A DNA stretch of 64,000 bases from Achatina immaculata (GCA_009760885.1 CM019696.1:47748017-47812016); one strand, 5' to 3'; positions 22,736 to 34,777 are shown, numbered from the stretch's first letter. Numbers and translations: made by a program. The notes: generated from the sequence alone by a model not told the origin.

Positions 22736-23150
22736 TGATGAAACTATCAAGCAAAACGTGAAACAACATAAAGTACCAAGATATCATTGTCGACGCCCTA
22801 TCAGAAAACGGAGGTGGGAACTAATGAACTTTATTTACAAACGGTCTGGAATTTGGTGAGAGCCCTCCTCACATTCTGCCCCTCATCTATCAACCTAACA
22901 CGGTCATTCAATATCAGCATCGTACTATACATCACTCATGTCAGTGCCTCGTTTACCAGCATTCTCTCTGCTGTACATCCCCATCTCCCTTTTGGTGTTG
23001 TGGAACAGTTTCTAATTAAGCCTGAAGATATGCTGACTTCGGGTCATATGACGCAGTTATTGGTCATGACCCCTGTCTGCCTTCTGGGTGGTATGGGAAC
23101 CAAAGTGTTGTGCTGTTTGTTACCTCGACAGTGACAAGGATCACGGAGTC
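22736..23150. other. No gene seen
   Basis: Open frame 22787-23134 (115 codons) has no motif I recognise; unassigned. Confidence 0.4.
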
Positions 23151-23158
23151 TCCTATGG

Positions 23159-23989
23159 CAGTGGTTCTGAACACAGTGACAGGTAGTACTGTGGGTCGCG
23201 CTGAAGTCTCAAAGCAGCCACACAAAAAAAAAAAAGAAAAAATAGATACAATAAAAAATTATTCCGTATTTTTCACTCTTTGCATAGGGGCAGACTGAAC
23301 GATCAGAAGACATGTTTCACTTGTTCTGTGAATTTACGGACAACAATGAAATTAATGGCGAGATTCTGAAAGGGGTCACTGGTATAATAAAAGGACATCT
23401 GACTTCTCTTGCTGAATATTTTGACAAATACTTCACGCTCGAAGACACTAATGCGTACGTTTGGATTTGTAATCTTTATCAGTGTGCATTCTCTGAGTTA
23501 ACCGGTCGTGCACAAGAAGAATTAGCGGAACTGTCTAGCGATAGCACATTACAAATCACATTTAACGACCCCGCTGTGGGTATCTCTTCCCTCTGATGCA
23601 CTGTTCCGCTGGAATATCCGTTTTTGTCAGCTATGGCGACGAAAGTTTTTCTAACTTTTTTCAACAACTTATTTATGCGAAGTTTCATTTTCTGCAGTGA
23701 CTGCCATGAAAACCAAATATCGTTCAAGAACGAATGTGGAGGATGATCTTCGAGTGTGTTTGTCACAAATTTCAAGCTATCCGACCGGAAACAGTGCCAT
23801 CTTTAAGATAAATGAAAAGAACTTTTGTGTAGCAACGAACATGCAATTAAAAATGTAGAGACACTATTACATAATACTTTATAAAATTATATTTATACCT
23901 TGCAAATATAAACCACTTTATTAGTCGGTCGCAAAAATTGTTTGACTGTCAAATGTGGGTCGTGCAGCAGAAGGGTCTGAGAACCGCTG
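23159..23989 (+). mobile_element. hAT transposon remnant, both ends present
   Basis: An 831-bp element with terminal inverted repeats CAGTGGTTCTGAA (left) and CAGCGGTTCTCAG (right, reverse-complemented), and subterminal gtgggtcg near both ends. Flanks tcctatgg (23151-23158) and atctatgg (23990-23997) match at 6 of 8, a worn 8-bp target duplication as expected for hAT. It carries the 3' part of a transposase gene on the plus strand and lacks most of the catalytic core, so it is non-autonomous. Confidence 0.85.
23312..23820 (+). pseudogene. Truncated, frameshifted hAT transposase (ZBED5/SCAND3-like)
   Basis: First open part (23312-23596) encodes EINGEILKGVTGIIKGHLTS and LTGRAQEELAELSSDSTLQI, a stretch conserved before the dimerisation domain of domesticated and active hAT transposases of the ZBED5/SCAND3 type. 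A later frame (from 23658) gives [18 protein letters not shown] and [20 protein letters not shown], the hallmark C-terminal hAT dimerisation motif. The two are in different frames with a stop between, so the gene is dead. The N-terminal zinc finger and most of the RNase-H-like fold are missing. Confidence 0.85.
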
Positions 23990-23997
23990 ATCTATGG

Positions 23998-24195
23998 TGA
24001 TGGTGGTGACGGGTCCGAGAAGCCCTTTTCTGTCTGCCACGAAAAGTTTGCAGACAAAGAGTAGCTCCAGGGCCTTAATGTCCATGACAAGAGACAGGGC
24101 TGAATCTTCCAGTCTTCACTACAGTATCAGCTACAACATATTTAAGTTTGTAAACAAAGCGAGACCATCAATGAATAAACCTATATGTTTTCCTC
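23998..24195. other. No gene seen
   Basis: Short unassigned stretch right of the hAT element. Confidence 0.4.
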
Positions 24196-24306
24196 ACTGA
24201 AAAGAGAGAGGGAGAGGAGAGGAGAGAAGAGGGAGAGGAGAGGAAAGGAGAGGAGAGAAGAGAGTAGAAAGAGAGAGAGGAGAAAAGGGGGAGAGAGAGA
24301 GAGAGC
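24196..24306. repeat. GA-rich tract
   Basis: Polypurine on the plus strand, irregular gagagga/gagaga. Confidence 0.9.
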
Positions 24307-24459
24307 GGACAGGCTCAAGGTTATAGTGCAAACGTCATAAACATTCCAATCTTAGCTCTTAGCACGCCAGCCAAAACATTCCTTAAAGAAGTTGACTAAC
24401 GCGAGACCACTGGTCTCCGTCGCTGCCTGGACTATGTCAGGGAAACCACAAAATCTTGC

Positions 24460-24605
24460 CCCGAAGTTTGCTCACTGTTCTATTTACACCCGAAGTTTGC
24501 TCACTTTTCTATTTACACCCGAAGTTTGCTCATTATTCTATTTACAGCCGAAGTTTGCTCACTGTTCTATTTACACCCGAAGTTTGCTCACTAATCTATT
24601 TACAA
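24460..24605. repeat. 29-bp minisatellite, five copies
   Basis: Unit cccgaagtttgctcactgtt + ctatttaca, followed by an A-run. Confidence 0.9.
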
Positions 24606-24646
24606 AAAAAAAAAAGAAAACAAAACACAAACTTAAATTACTTAGA

Positions 24647-24968
24647 GGAAGACCCGTAGTTACGACCGTCTGTCACTGTGAAGACTTAGGAAGACTCGTA
24701 GTTACGACCGTCTGTCACTGTGAAGACTTAGGAAGACTCGTAGTTACGACCGTCTGTCACTGTGACGACTTAGGAAGACCCGTAGTTACGACCGTCTGTC
24801 ACTGTGAAGACTTAGGAAGACTCGTAGTTACGACCGTCTGTCACTGTGAAGACTTAGGAAGACCCGTAGTTACGACCGTCTGTCACTGTGAAGACTTAGG
24901 AAGACCCGTAGTTACGACCGTCTGTCACTGTGAAGACTTAGGAAGACCCGTAGTTACGACCGTCTGTC
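24647..24968. repeat. 42-bp minisatellite, about 7.7 copies
   Basis: Unit cgtagttacgaccgtctgtc + actgtgaagacttaggaaga + cc. The 42-bp period keeps a frame open (a 224-codon artefact). Confidence 0.95.
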
Positions 24969-24980
24969 ATATTTTTCTGA

Positions 24981-25161
24981 TAGAAGGCGACATGAGAATC
25001 GACGCTGGACAGAGAAATTCTTTCCAAATTTGCCGTCACAACAGGGAAGCAAAAGATAAACTTTGAAAGCTAGGGCCTTCCAAGTTCTTTTGCTTCGCTG
25101 TTGTGACAGCAAATGTGGAACGAATTTCTCTGTCCAGCGTCGATTCTCATGTCGCCTTCTA
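24981..25161. repeat. Near-perfect 75-bp hairpin (inverted repeat)
   Basis: Left arm 24981-25057 (tagaaggcgacatgagaatc ...) and right arm 25087-25161 are reverse complements with only a few mismatches, separated by about 29 bp. Weaker complementarity continues outwards by about 15-20 bp on each side, reaching the edge of the 42-bp array. Could be a foldback element or a replication-template switch. Confidence 0.85.
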
Positions 25162-25351
25162 GCAGAACAATGTGACGATTTCTGGACCTTAAAGGGAAAG
25201 ACGTCTGAAAAAGATAGAAAGCTTGTATGGGGAGGGAAGGTAGTAGTTTGGGCTTACATAAAGTACAAGTATATTTGTGTAAGCTGCAAGCGCTGGCGTA
25301 GCCTATACATAGTGTTATTTTCATATTTACTCAACGGAGATAAACACGCCG

Positions 25352-25715
25352 TCCCTTTTGACAATCAGTGACCCATAGCTGACAAAGCTAGCGTCAGGGT
25401 TGGCGAGTCACAGCTGACAAGCTAGCGTCAGGGTTGGCGAGCCACAGCTGACAAGCTAGCGTCAGGGTTGGCGAGTCATAGCTGACAAGCTAGCGTCAGG
25501 GTTGGCGAGCCATAGCTGACAAAGATCCTGTCCCACCTCTCTGTTGGTACTCCAAGTAACAGACTAGTCTGACTAACGGGACAGGGATCGCCACAGCACC
25601 CATGGTGGTGGAGTCTGCTAAAGAGGTACTGCACCCTTCCTGCTTTTTAGCTCCATTCAGGGCAGGAAAAAAAAATAAAGCCGCCATAACCCGCTCCCAA
25701 ACCGACACGATGCTG
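25352..25715 (+). mobile_element. Dispersed repeat S, copy 2
   Basis: Starts gtcccttttgacaatcag, as does the copy at 50582. Then four to five tandem 34-bp units (gctagcgtcagggttggcga...), then the S body (cccatggtggtggagtctgc, agccgccataacccgctccc, acacgatgctg). It is cut short at about 25714, before the tail. Confidence 0.8.
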
Positions 25716-25764
25716 ATTCAAATCATTTGTATTCAACACTGTGTTTTACGTTAATTTTTTTTTT

Positions 25765-25915
25765 AACTGCTCGATATTTCGTGTTTTCTAACCAGATCTG
25801 GTAACACGCTACTACAGTGAGAATGAATAGAAAACCTTGTCACTAAAGGAGATATTCGACTTACGTAGGTTCTGGCTTACGAAGTCCGTCGTAAGTCGAG
25901 GAACAACTATCTGTG
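25765..25915 (+). repeat. Dispersed 'cgacttacg' repeat, copy 2
   Basis: Same order of blocks as 12536-12790 without the GA expansion; ends ccgtcgtaagtcgaggaaca. Confidence 0.65.
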
Positions 25916-26059
25916 TTTGTAAACCATATCATTCCTGCCAGAGTGAGTGCTGAGACTCAAATGTTGGTGGGATGTTGCCAAGAGGTAGGGAACAACACAA
26001 AGTAATGAAGCGGTTTTGATAAAAGTAAGTATTGGAAACATTGAGTGTCACCGTCATTT

Positions 26060-26322
26060 GCAAGAAATAAGTTTTAATATAAGCTGAAAACAGCAACAAC
26101 AGGAAGGGGAGAGATGATAGGTGTAAATGTAAGCTGAAAACACCAACATGAAGCGGGGATAAGATAAGTGTTAATATAAGCTGAAAACACCAACATGAAG
26201 AGGGGATAAGATAAGTGTTAATATAAGCTGAAAACACCAACATGAAGAGGGGACAAGATAAATGTTAATATAAGCTGAAAACACCAACATGAAGAGGGGA
26301 CAAGATATTAATATAAGCTGAA
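26060..26322. repeat. About 47-bp minisatellite, five copies
   Basis: Unit aatataagctgaaaacacca + acatgaagaggggataagat + aagtgtt. Confidence 0.9.
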
Positions 26323-26660
26323 AACACCTACAAACAGGAAAGCGAGAGATGATAAGGGTAAATTTAAACTGAAAACATCAACAAACAGGAAGGCGAGAGA
26401 TGATAAGGGTAAATTTAAACTGAAAACACCAACAAACAGGAAGGCGAGAGATGATAAGGGTAAATTTAAACTGAAAACACCAACAAACAGGAAGGCGAGA
26501 GATGATAAGGGTAAATTTAAACTGAAAACACCAACAAACAGGAAGGCGAGAGATGATAAGGGTAAATTTAAACTGAAAACACCAACAAACAGGAAGGCGA
26601 GAGATGATAAGGGTAAATTTAAACTGAAAACACCAACAAACAGGAAGGCGAGAGATGATA
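26323..26660. repeat. 51-bp minisatellite, about seven copies
   Basis: Unit caggaaggcgagagatgata + agggtaaatttaaactgaaa + acaccaacaaa. Shares ctgaaaacaccaac with the adjoining 47-bp array, so one array evolved from the other. Confidence 0.95.
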
Positions 26661-27929
26661 AGTAGCTGACGCCTCTACCCTAACCACCTGACATTCATAG
26701 CTCAACCAACTCACAGCTTGCTTTTATTCCCCGAGATCCAGTTATTCTGTTTTAAATCAACAAACGACAAGTAATTTACCACACACAACATAAAGAGAAA
26801 CTCTACGTGAACCTTATGTTTGCGTGTGCGTGTAACAAATGTCAAATATACATGAAGAAATCTGCAGGCGGTCACAAGAAGTTTGCTCTGCGAGGCCAGG
26901 CAATTTCCTGGTATGTACCTGGAAGATAATGTCAGCACTAGATACCACGTCTACACTAATCAATCTGGAGGTAAATGTATATTCTTATGCAGAATTGGAG
27001 GGGGGGGGGGAGAATAGAACAGAGTTCTGAGTTCAGGTGTGCTCCATGTTCTGTTTTCTGAAGCTTAGGTCATCTCAGGTAGCTGAACACGAGTACGAGA
27101 AATGTCAGCCAGGCCGGAGCTCATCTCATCTGTATCTACATAAACAAGACAGTGAGACTTCGTGTTTTCAATTTGACTTTGATCAATTATACAGTTGAGC
27201 GTTTACCTGACTTGGATACCTACACTTGAGTGTTTACCTTAGTCCTGATCTCACTACTCCGGGAACACGGAAGACTCTCGCCAGAAACTACCAATATGAC
27301 CACCAAGAGAAACCCTAACCCTCGGGATAGGAACAAGGTGGGCAAGAGCTTGTTACTGTATCTAACCACACCGAGAAAGGCTAGGATATCGTACTGGCCA
27401 GGTCAGCTTCTCTATGATCAGACACCCGGTGTCAGCACTCCAGCAGAGATCCAACGCACGTAAACCACAAACCACTAACACATGTCTGCTGAGTGACGAT
27501 GGTGGTGAAAGTTCTCTGAACACGATGGCCGCTTAACAACTAAAGCGAATCCAAAACTTCTCTCCGATTTCTTCAAACTATGCAAAGATGAGATCACCAA
27601 AAGACGACCATGCAGGAGGGATGGCGTAACGATCTGGACCTGATATCCAGAACTGACCATCAAGCTGTGCTATCTTCAGCATCGTCTGGATCCAGACTGC
27701 GGCGTTGTTTCAGCGTGGCCAACGATGGTGGCTTAATGATCACGTGATATTTGTGCTTCTTGAATGCACTCCGGTGATTAATTCCTTGCCGTACTGACCA
27801 GCTCTCCTATCCGACTCCACGTCTGCTAATAAAAACTCAGCGGGCGGGAAACAGACTGGAATGAGCTTGAAAGTTTGCACTGCGAGGGAGGTTAAATAAC
27901 AAGCCAGTCGACCACCCGTTCGCTCAATC
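26661..27929. other. No gene seen
   Basis: About 1.3 kb without a conserved peptide. G-run at 26999-27011; open frame 27230-27463 has no motif. Confidence 0.4.
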
Positions 27930-28092
27930 TAGTCAATCAACTACCCTCTCAATCAGTCAGTCAACCAACTGCGCTCTCAATCAGTCAGTCAACCAACTAC
28001 CCTCTCAATCAGTCAATCAACCAACTACCATCTCAATCAGTCAATCAACCAATCACCCTCTCAATCAGTCAGCCAGCCAATCAATGAATCAG
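27930..28092. repeat. About 31-bp minisatellite
   Basis: Units of tcaatcagtcagtcaaccaa + ctaccctc, five copies, degrading at the right end. Confidence 0.85.
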
Positions 28093-29695
28093 CAGATAAA
28101 TCAGATTTTTGGGGGCAACATAACGCCTATTTTAAACGCCATCAACCAACAAAATCCACTTCTTACTTCATTAAAAAAAAAAAACAAGTAACAATGCCGA
28201 GGACGGGCAAGGCGGACTGATCTACAGAGTTCGGTAGTCAGAGCATTCTTAACTACAGAGTTTATGAAGTCAGGGTATTTTATATATTCAGTTCGATATT
28301 CAGCTCTAGCATTAAACAAAGACCCTTTCATTGTATTTGTTTTTTAAATCTCAGACTAAACCTACCTATCAAAGTCACCAAATATTACACTGGGTGCCAG
28401 CGAGACTAGTGATGAATCTAAAGAATCCAGCTGACTGGTCTGTCGGTCTCTTTGACCAACACTTCTCGGCTATGAGTAGCGAATGATCATTCAGCTCTGA
28501 AGCAGCTCATAGTCGGGAACTGTGCCAGGAAATAAAGAGGCGGCTGAAAGCACTAACAAAAAAATGTGAGAATTTGAACGAAAGAACGTAGCAACCAAAC
28601 CTCTCCCAGCAGGAGAATCATCTTCTCTCATTGTTCGCTACCTCGTGCTATATTTTAACTCGAATCAATTTATGAAAGCAAACAGATTAACCTTCTACAT
28701 TTCATGCTGAATAAAGTCCTCGGAGACCTGTGGAACCGAAGAATAAATAAACTTGCTACTTAAGCTATCCTGAAAGTCATATCAGAATGACTGAGTAAGC
28801 GTAATTGGGACAAAGAAAAGAAATATAAACTATCAGCTTTCAGAAACATACTGATGACTGTCAACAGAACGTTAGCCACAAATCCTCTATATCAGTCTTG
28901 GGGAACCCCTGCTACGTATGCCTAAAGCGTGGCACGCAAGGAAATTTGGTGGATGGGCGAGAGTCCCTTAAGCTCACAGTACAAAATAAACAGTAATATT
29001 CGTCGGGCACGCGAGGGAAGTTAACAAAACAAAACCCCTACAAATTACGCCAACGTTAGCACGCACCTTCAAATAAGTTCGGCTTTCCGGTTTTATAACC
29101 TGACTTTCACTTGGAAGATAACAGGGGCACTGTGTCTCTAGCTTGGATAATTAAATGTAAAGACATGCCTCACTGACAACAATAACAACAAAAACTGTTT
29201 TATTCGGATCCCTTCGAGCCGCATCCAGTTCGGAAGCAGTTTCCCCGTGAAAAATGATCTCCCAAAGGCAGGTTATCCATCTTCGGTAATCTGTAAGACG
29301 TGGAAAGCCTACAGAGTTAGAATGGCTGCTTCCCTGTTTTAACGTGGCTGCGTGCTGTAGATGACGTGTTTTAACTGACAAAACAACGGAAAGTGATGTC
29401 CAGGGAAAAAAAACGGTTTCCCATGTATACAGCGCATTTGCTGTTCATCCCATCCTCCGCTTCTGTACGGAAAGAGAGCAGAAAGGAAAGTCTGCTAGCA
29501 TTCCTAGAGTATATATTACCATAATAATAGAAAGTGAATACCGGAACTATGAAACATAAATGAGGCAGGCAGGAGAAAAGACTGAAAGGAAATGAGGCTG
29601 GCGGAAAGCCAGTTATACATACGGGATGAACATATGAGTTCTTGTGTCTAACAACTGGAAATGTGTCTGTATGTATGCTCTATGGTCTAGGTTCA
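28093..29695. other. No gene seen
   Basis: About 1.6 kb of unassigned sequence. A palindromic cttggggaacccctg at 28897-28911 is the only structure noted. Confidence 0.4.
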
Positions 29696-29870
29696 TCATC
29701 ATCATCATCATCATCATCGCCACTGCACTGAGAGTACAAGCCACGGATAAAGTTTCTTCTGGCATCCCTGTTCTTGGCTTTGTTCTCTACTTCCCTCCAC
29801 GTGTATCCCCTTGTCTGCGAGCACTGTTATAATTTTCCTTCTTCATGTAGCTCCATGCCTTCCTTGATTT
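29696..29870 (-). mobile_element. LINE 3' end with (ATG)n tail, L-C-like
   Basis: On the minus strand: GYTWREVENKAKNRDARRNF then IRGLYSQCSG and a run of GAT codons from the (ATG) tail (29696-29718 on the plus strand). This W..V...A.DR..WR pattern ends many LINE polyproteins. The minus-strand open frame 29902-30117 upstream (KGKDLEKGQKEQEEK) may or may not belong to it. Confidence 0.6.
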
Positions 29871-30838
29871 TTATTTCCCTGGGGGGTGGGGGTGTTACAT
29901 GTCAGTGCTTGCCTTTGCTGTGCTGGTCTTCGAATGGGTTACTTGCACGAGTTTCTTGTGACCGTGAGTGGGTTGGTATGTGGGGTGCCTTGTTTCTAGG
30001 CGGCCGCTCGCTTCTATTCTCATCATTTACCACAGTTTTCCCTTCAATCTTTTCTTCCTGCTCTTTCTGCCCCTTTTCCAGGTCCTTCCCCTTTATCTTC
30101 ACGTCCCACATGTCCATGGTATGGGTTTATGAGCGGTCAGTAACTACAGGAATAGGAAGGAGAGAAAAGGTTCATGCTCTGGATTAAAGCATGTACTGTG
30201 TCCAGTTCGGTCGTTTCACAATGGTTTATAATACTCTTAAACTGTCGAACAACGTACAAAACTTTTTTGTTATCAATCACCACAACAGCCATGTTCTGTG
30301 GGGGGAAAAAGCGACATATATTTTTAGCATTTATGGCTTTATACGATTAGCAAGGCGACACATGCAGCAGAGGCACGTGGCTGTAGTTACTTACTTGTAT
30401 TACATTTTATTTATTTGTTTAAAGTATTTAAAACGATTCTACGTAATCTAACAGTTAATAAACGAGCATTTTAGACCCCTATCTCATCACTGTTATGTTT
30501 CTACGCCAACTTTAATTTATCAAAAGATTTTCAACATAACGTTACCTCACCACTTTCACCATCACATAATGTTACTCACAAAGCTTTCAACATTACAAAG
30601 CTTTCAACGTCACATAATGCTACATCATCACAAATCTTTCAACATCAGCATGCTGTACTACAGTGCACCAACAAATACTGGTCCTGATACACCATTAACT
30701 CCGTAGTTTCTTGTTCCAAGCTTTAGAATACTAATCAAATAGTAAATAAAAAAATCCCAGTGTAGGAAAACAGGCTGAGATCCTCTGCTATATATAAATG
30801 ATATTTTCTTCTGCTTATTTGCTTATGAGAAATCATGT
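29871..30838. other. No gene seen
   Basis: Unassigned. Around 30520-30640, a diffuse cacataatgttac / tttcaacatcac pattern is the reverse complement of the large array at 31210 and is probably a diverged inverted piece of it. Confidence 0.4.
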
Positions 30839-30985
30839 TCTGATCACGTGGCATTATTTACCAGGTCTAGAAGAGAGCAAATCATGCTCTGATCACGTGG
30901 CATTATTTATCAGGTCTAGAAGAGAACAAATCATGTTCTGATCACGTGGCATTATTTATCAGGTCTAGAAGATAACAAATCATGG
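30839..30985. repeat. About 49-bp minisatellite, three copies
   Basis: Unit caaatcatgttctgatcacg + tggcattatttatcaggtct + agaagagaa. Confidence 0.9.
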
Positions 30986-31209
30986 TTGGAATTATTTAGA
31001 GTACGTAGACAAGGAAGTGAAACCACTGTAGTTAAAAAAATCCAGGACAGGTTCATTTGTTTGTCTGTTCCCCGGGTTTGCTTAAATGTCACCACACTGG
31101 GTCATCTACCCCTCCCTAGTGAGGCCAAGGGTAAACGGCGTGACAACCAGCTGGCACTGCCCTCGGGGATTATGATTGTGGCCAGATAGGTTATGAGACT
31201 GGGTGGGAT

Positions 31210-33557
31210 GTTGAAAGCTTTGCGATGAGGTAATGGTATGTGATGTTGAAGGCTTTGGGATGATGTAACGTTATGTGATGTTGAAAACTTTGTAATGAGG
31301 TGACGTTATGTGATGTTGAAAGCCTTGAGATGATGTAACGTTATGTGATGTTGAAAGCTTTGTAATGAGGTGACGTTATGTGATATTGAAAGCTTTGTAA
31401 TGAGGTAATGTTATGTGATCTTGAAAACTTTGTAATGAGATGTTATGTGATGTTGAAAGCCTTGAGATGAGGTGATGTTATGTGATATTGAAAGCTTTGT
31501 AATGAGGTAATGTTATGTGATCTTGAAAGCTTTGTAATGAGATGTTATGTGATGTTGAAAGCCTTGAGATGAGGTGATGTTATGTGATATTGAAAGCTTT
31601 GTAATGAGGTAATGTTATGTGATCTTGAAAGCTTTGTAATGAGATGTTATGTGATGTTGAAAGCCTTGAGATGAGGTGATGTTATGTGATATTGAAAGCT
31701 TTGTAATGAGGTGACGTTATGTGATCTTGAAAGCTTTGTAATGAGATGTTATGTGATGTTGAAAGCTTTGAAATGAGGTAATATTATGTGATATTGAAAG
31801 CCTTGTAATGAGGTGACGTTATGTGATGTTGAAAGCCTTGTAATGAGGTGACGTTATGTGATGTTGAAAGCCTTGTAATGAGGTGACGTTATGTGATGTT
31901 GAAAGTCGAGGTAATGAGGTGACGTTATGTGATGTTGAAAGCCTTGTAATGAGGTGACGTTATGTGATGTTGAAAGCCTTGTAATGAGGTGACGTTATGT
32001 GATGTTGAAAGCCTTGTAATGAGGTGACGTTATGTGATGTTGAAAGCCTTGTAATGAGGTGATGTTATGTGATGTTGAAAGCCTTGTAATGAGGTGATGT
32101 TATGTGATGCTGAAAGTAGAGGTAATGAGGTGATATTATGTGATGTTGAAAGCTTTGCGATGAGGTAATGGTATGTGATGTTGAAGGCTTTGGGATGATG
32201 TAACGTTATGTGATGTTGAAAACTTTGTAATGAGGTGACGTTATGTGATGTTGAAAGCCTTGAGATGATGTAACGTTATGTGATGTTGAAAGCTTTGTAA
32301 TGAGGTGACGTTATGTGATATTGAAAGCTTTGTAATGAGGTAATGTTATGTGATCTTGAAAACTTTGTAATGAGATGTTATGTGATGTTGAAAGCCTTGA
32401 GATGAGGTGATGTTATGTGATATTGAAAGCTTTGTAATGAGGTAATGTTATGTGATCTTGAAAGCTTTGTAATGAGATGTTATGTGATGTTGAAAGCCTT
32501 GAGATGAGGTGATGTTATGTGATATTGAAAGCTTTGTAATGAGGTAATGTTATGTGATCTTGAAAGCTTTGTAATGAGATGTTATGTGATGTTGAAAGCC
32601 TTGAGATGAGGTGATGTTATGTGATATTGAAAGCTTTGTAATGAGGTGACGTTATGTGATCTTGAAAGCTTTGTAATGAGATGTTATGTGATGTTGAAAG
32701 CTTTGAAATGAGGTAATATTATGTGATATTGAAAGCCTTGTAATGAGGTGACGTTATGTGATGTTGAAAGCCTTGTAATGAGGTGACGTTATGTGATGTT
32801 GAAAGCCTTGTAATGAGGTGACGTTATGTGATGTTGAAAGTCGAGGTAATGAGGTGACGTTATGTGATGTTGAAAGCCTTGTAATGAGGTGACGTTATGT
32901 GATGTTGAAAGCCTTGTAATGAGGTGACGTTATGTGATGTTGAAAGCCTTGTAATGAGGTGACGTTATGTGATGTTGAAAGCCTTGTAATGAGGTGATGT
33001 TATGTGATGTTGAAAGCCTTGTAATGAGGTGATGTTATGTGATGCTGAAAGTAGAGGTAATGAGGTGATATTATGTGATGTTGAAAGCCTTGTAATGAGG
33101 TGACGTTATGTGATGTTGAAAGCCTTGTAATGAGGTGACGTTATGTGATGTTGAAAGCCTTGTAATGAGGTGACGTTATGTGATGTTGAAAGCCTTGTAA
33201 TGAGGTGACGTTATGTGATGTTGAAAGCCTTGTAATGAGGTGACGTTATGTGATGTTGAAAGCCTTGTAATGAGGTGACGTTATGTGATGTTGAAAGCCT
33301 TGTAATGAGGTGATGTTATGTGATGTTGAAAGCCTTGTAATGAGGTGACGTTATGTGATGTTGAAAGTCGAGGTAATGAGGTGACGTTATGTGATGCTGA
33401 AAGTCGAGGTAATGAGGTAATATTATGTGATGTTGAAAGTCGAGGTAATGAGGTGACGTTATGTGATGTTGAAAGCCTTGTAATGAGGTAATATTATGTG
33501 ATGTTGAAAGCCTTGTAATGAGGTGATGTTATGTGATGTTGAAAGTCGAGGTAATGA
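31210..33557. repeat. 2.35-kb minisatellite with 935-bp higher-order repeat
   Basis: Basic unit gttatgtgatgttgaaagcc + ttgtaatgaggtgac (35 bp), with shorter variants. The mixed variant order of 31210-32144 is repeated at 32145-33079, offset 935 bp; from 33080 the array continues with plain units. See findings. Confidence 0.95.
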
Positions 33558-34127
33558 GGACTGCTCCCTCGCCATGGACAAGGCAAAAGCTGGTCGTGGA
33601 AGTAGAGTGAAGAAAAACTTCCTTCTTGGCTCCACTCCGAGCTTTCAAGCCATCCACTATAATCTCCCTGCCCTCCCTAACCTCCCTGCCCTCCCTACCC
33701 CTACTTTCTCCTTTCCCCACAGAATACTCCAACATCCCTACGCCACATACTGCAAATAACTGCAGTCAATATTTCCAGACCGATCACAAGAGAAACACGA
33801 AGAGAAATCAATACAAGTGAAAGACATTACATCATTTCAAACATTCACTTACAGCAGAGAACACAAAGGGAAACAGACTTACTTTTATAAAAGCGTGGAT
33901 ACAACAAGGAAAAAAATTTGGTGTCCAACAGAAAATTCCGCGGGTTTGCGCTGTCTCTTCTGTGTGAATACCGCTAGTATCGATCTATCACGGAGGCGAT
34001 GCTCGTGGGAGAAGACACTTCAAGGCCAGTCGATACTGAGGCGATTCCACATAGTGAAGTTCCAAAGCGAAATTAAATGACCTGTTTTAGGGGATATGAG
34101 GGTTCTCTACGGGACCCCAGTGTTGTA
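33558..34127. other. No gene seen
   Basis: Contains a tract of cctccctgccctccctaacc (33664-33702). Open frames 33523-33759 and 33817-34080 lack motifs. Confidence 0.4.
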
Positions 34128-34777
34128 AAGTTGAGGTACAGAGATACAGAACAAAAGGTGAGTACATGAGTCAGCACATGTAAGGTTAGGTACAGAGATA
34201 GAGGACACAAGGTGAATACATGAGTCAGCGCATGTAAGGTTAGGTACAGAGATAGAGAACAAAAGGTGAGTACATGAGTCAGCACATGTAAGGTTAGGTA
34301 CAGAGATAGAGAACACAAGGTGAGTACATGAGTCAGCATATGTAAGGTTAGGTACAGAGATAGAGAACAAAAGGTGAGTACATGAGTCAGCGCATGTAAG
34401 GTTAGGTACAGAGATAGAGAACACAAGGTGAGTACATGAGTCAGCGCATGTAAGGTTAGGTACAGAGATAAAGAACAAAAGGTGAGTACATGAGTCAGCG
34501 CATGTAAGGTTAGGTACAGAGATAGAGAACAAAAGGTGAGTACATGAGTCAGCACACGTAAAGTTAGGTACAGAGATAGAGAACAAAAGGTGAGTACATG
34601 AGTCAGCACATGTAAGGTTAGGTACAGAGATAGAACAAAAGGTGAGTACATGAGTCAGCACATGTAAGGTTAGGTACAGAGATAGAGAACAAAAGGTGAG
34701 TATATGAGTCAGCACATGTAAGGTTAGGTACAGAGATAGAACAAAAGGTGAGTACATGAGTCAGCACATGTAAAGGT
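34128..34777. repeat. 54-bp minisatellite, about 12 copies
   Basis: Unit ggttaggtacagagatagag + aacaaaaggtgagtacatga + gtcagcacatgtaa. Because 54 is divisible by three, minus-strand frames of 192 and 216 codons stay open; they are Leu/Ser/Tyr/His-rich repeat translations, not genes. Confidence 0.95.

Noticed and set aside
24392..25066. 224-codon open frame
   Set aside because: Explained by the 42-bp array; no start context, splice pattern or domain.
28897..28911. Palindromic cttggggaacccctg as a hAT end
   Set aside because: No partner terminus or target duplication found nearby.
29902..30117. Lys/Glu-rich 71-codon minus-strand frame
   Set aside because: Could be retroelement coding sequence upstream of the LINE end at 29696, but I saw no diagnostic motif.
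34073..34757. Minus-strand open frames of 192 and 216 codons
   Set aside because: They lie entirely in a 54-bp array; the period is divisible by three and the peptide is a pure repeat in two frames at once.
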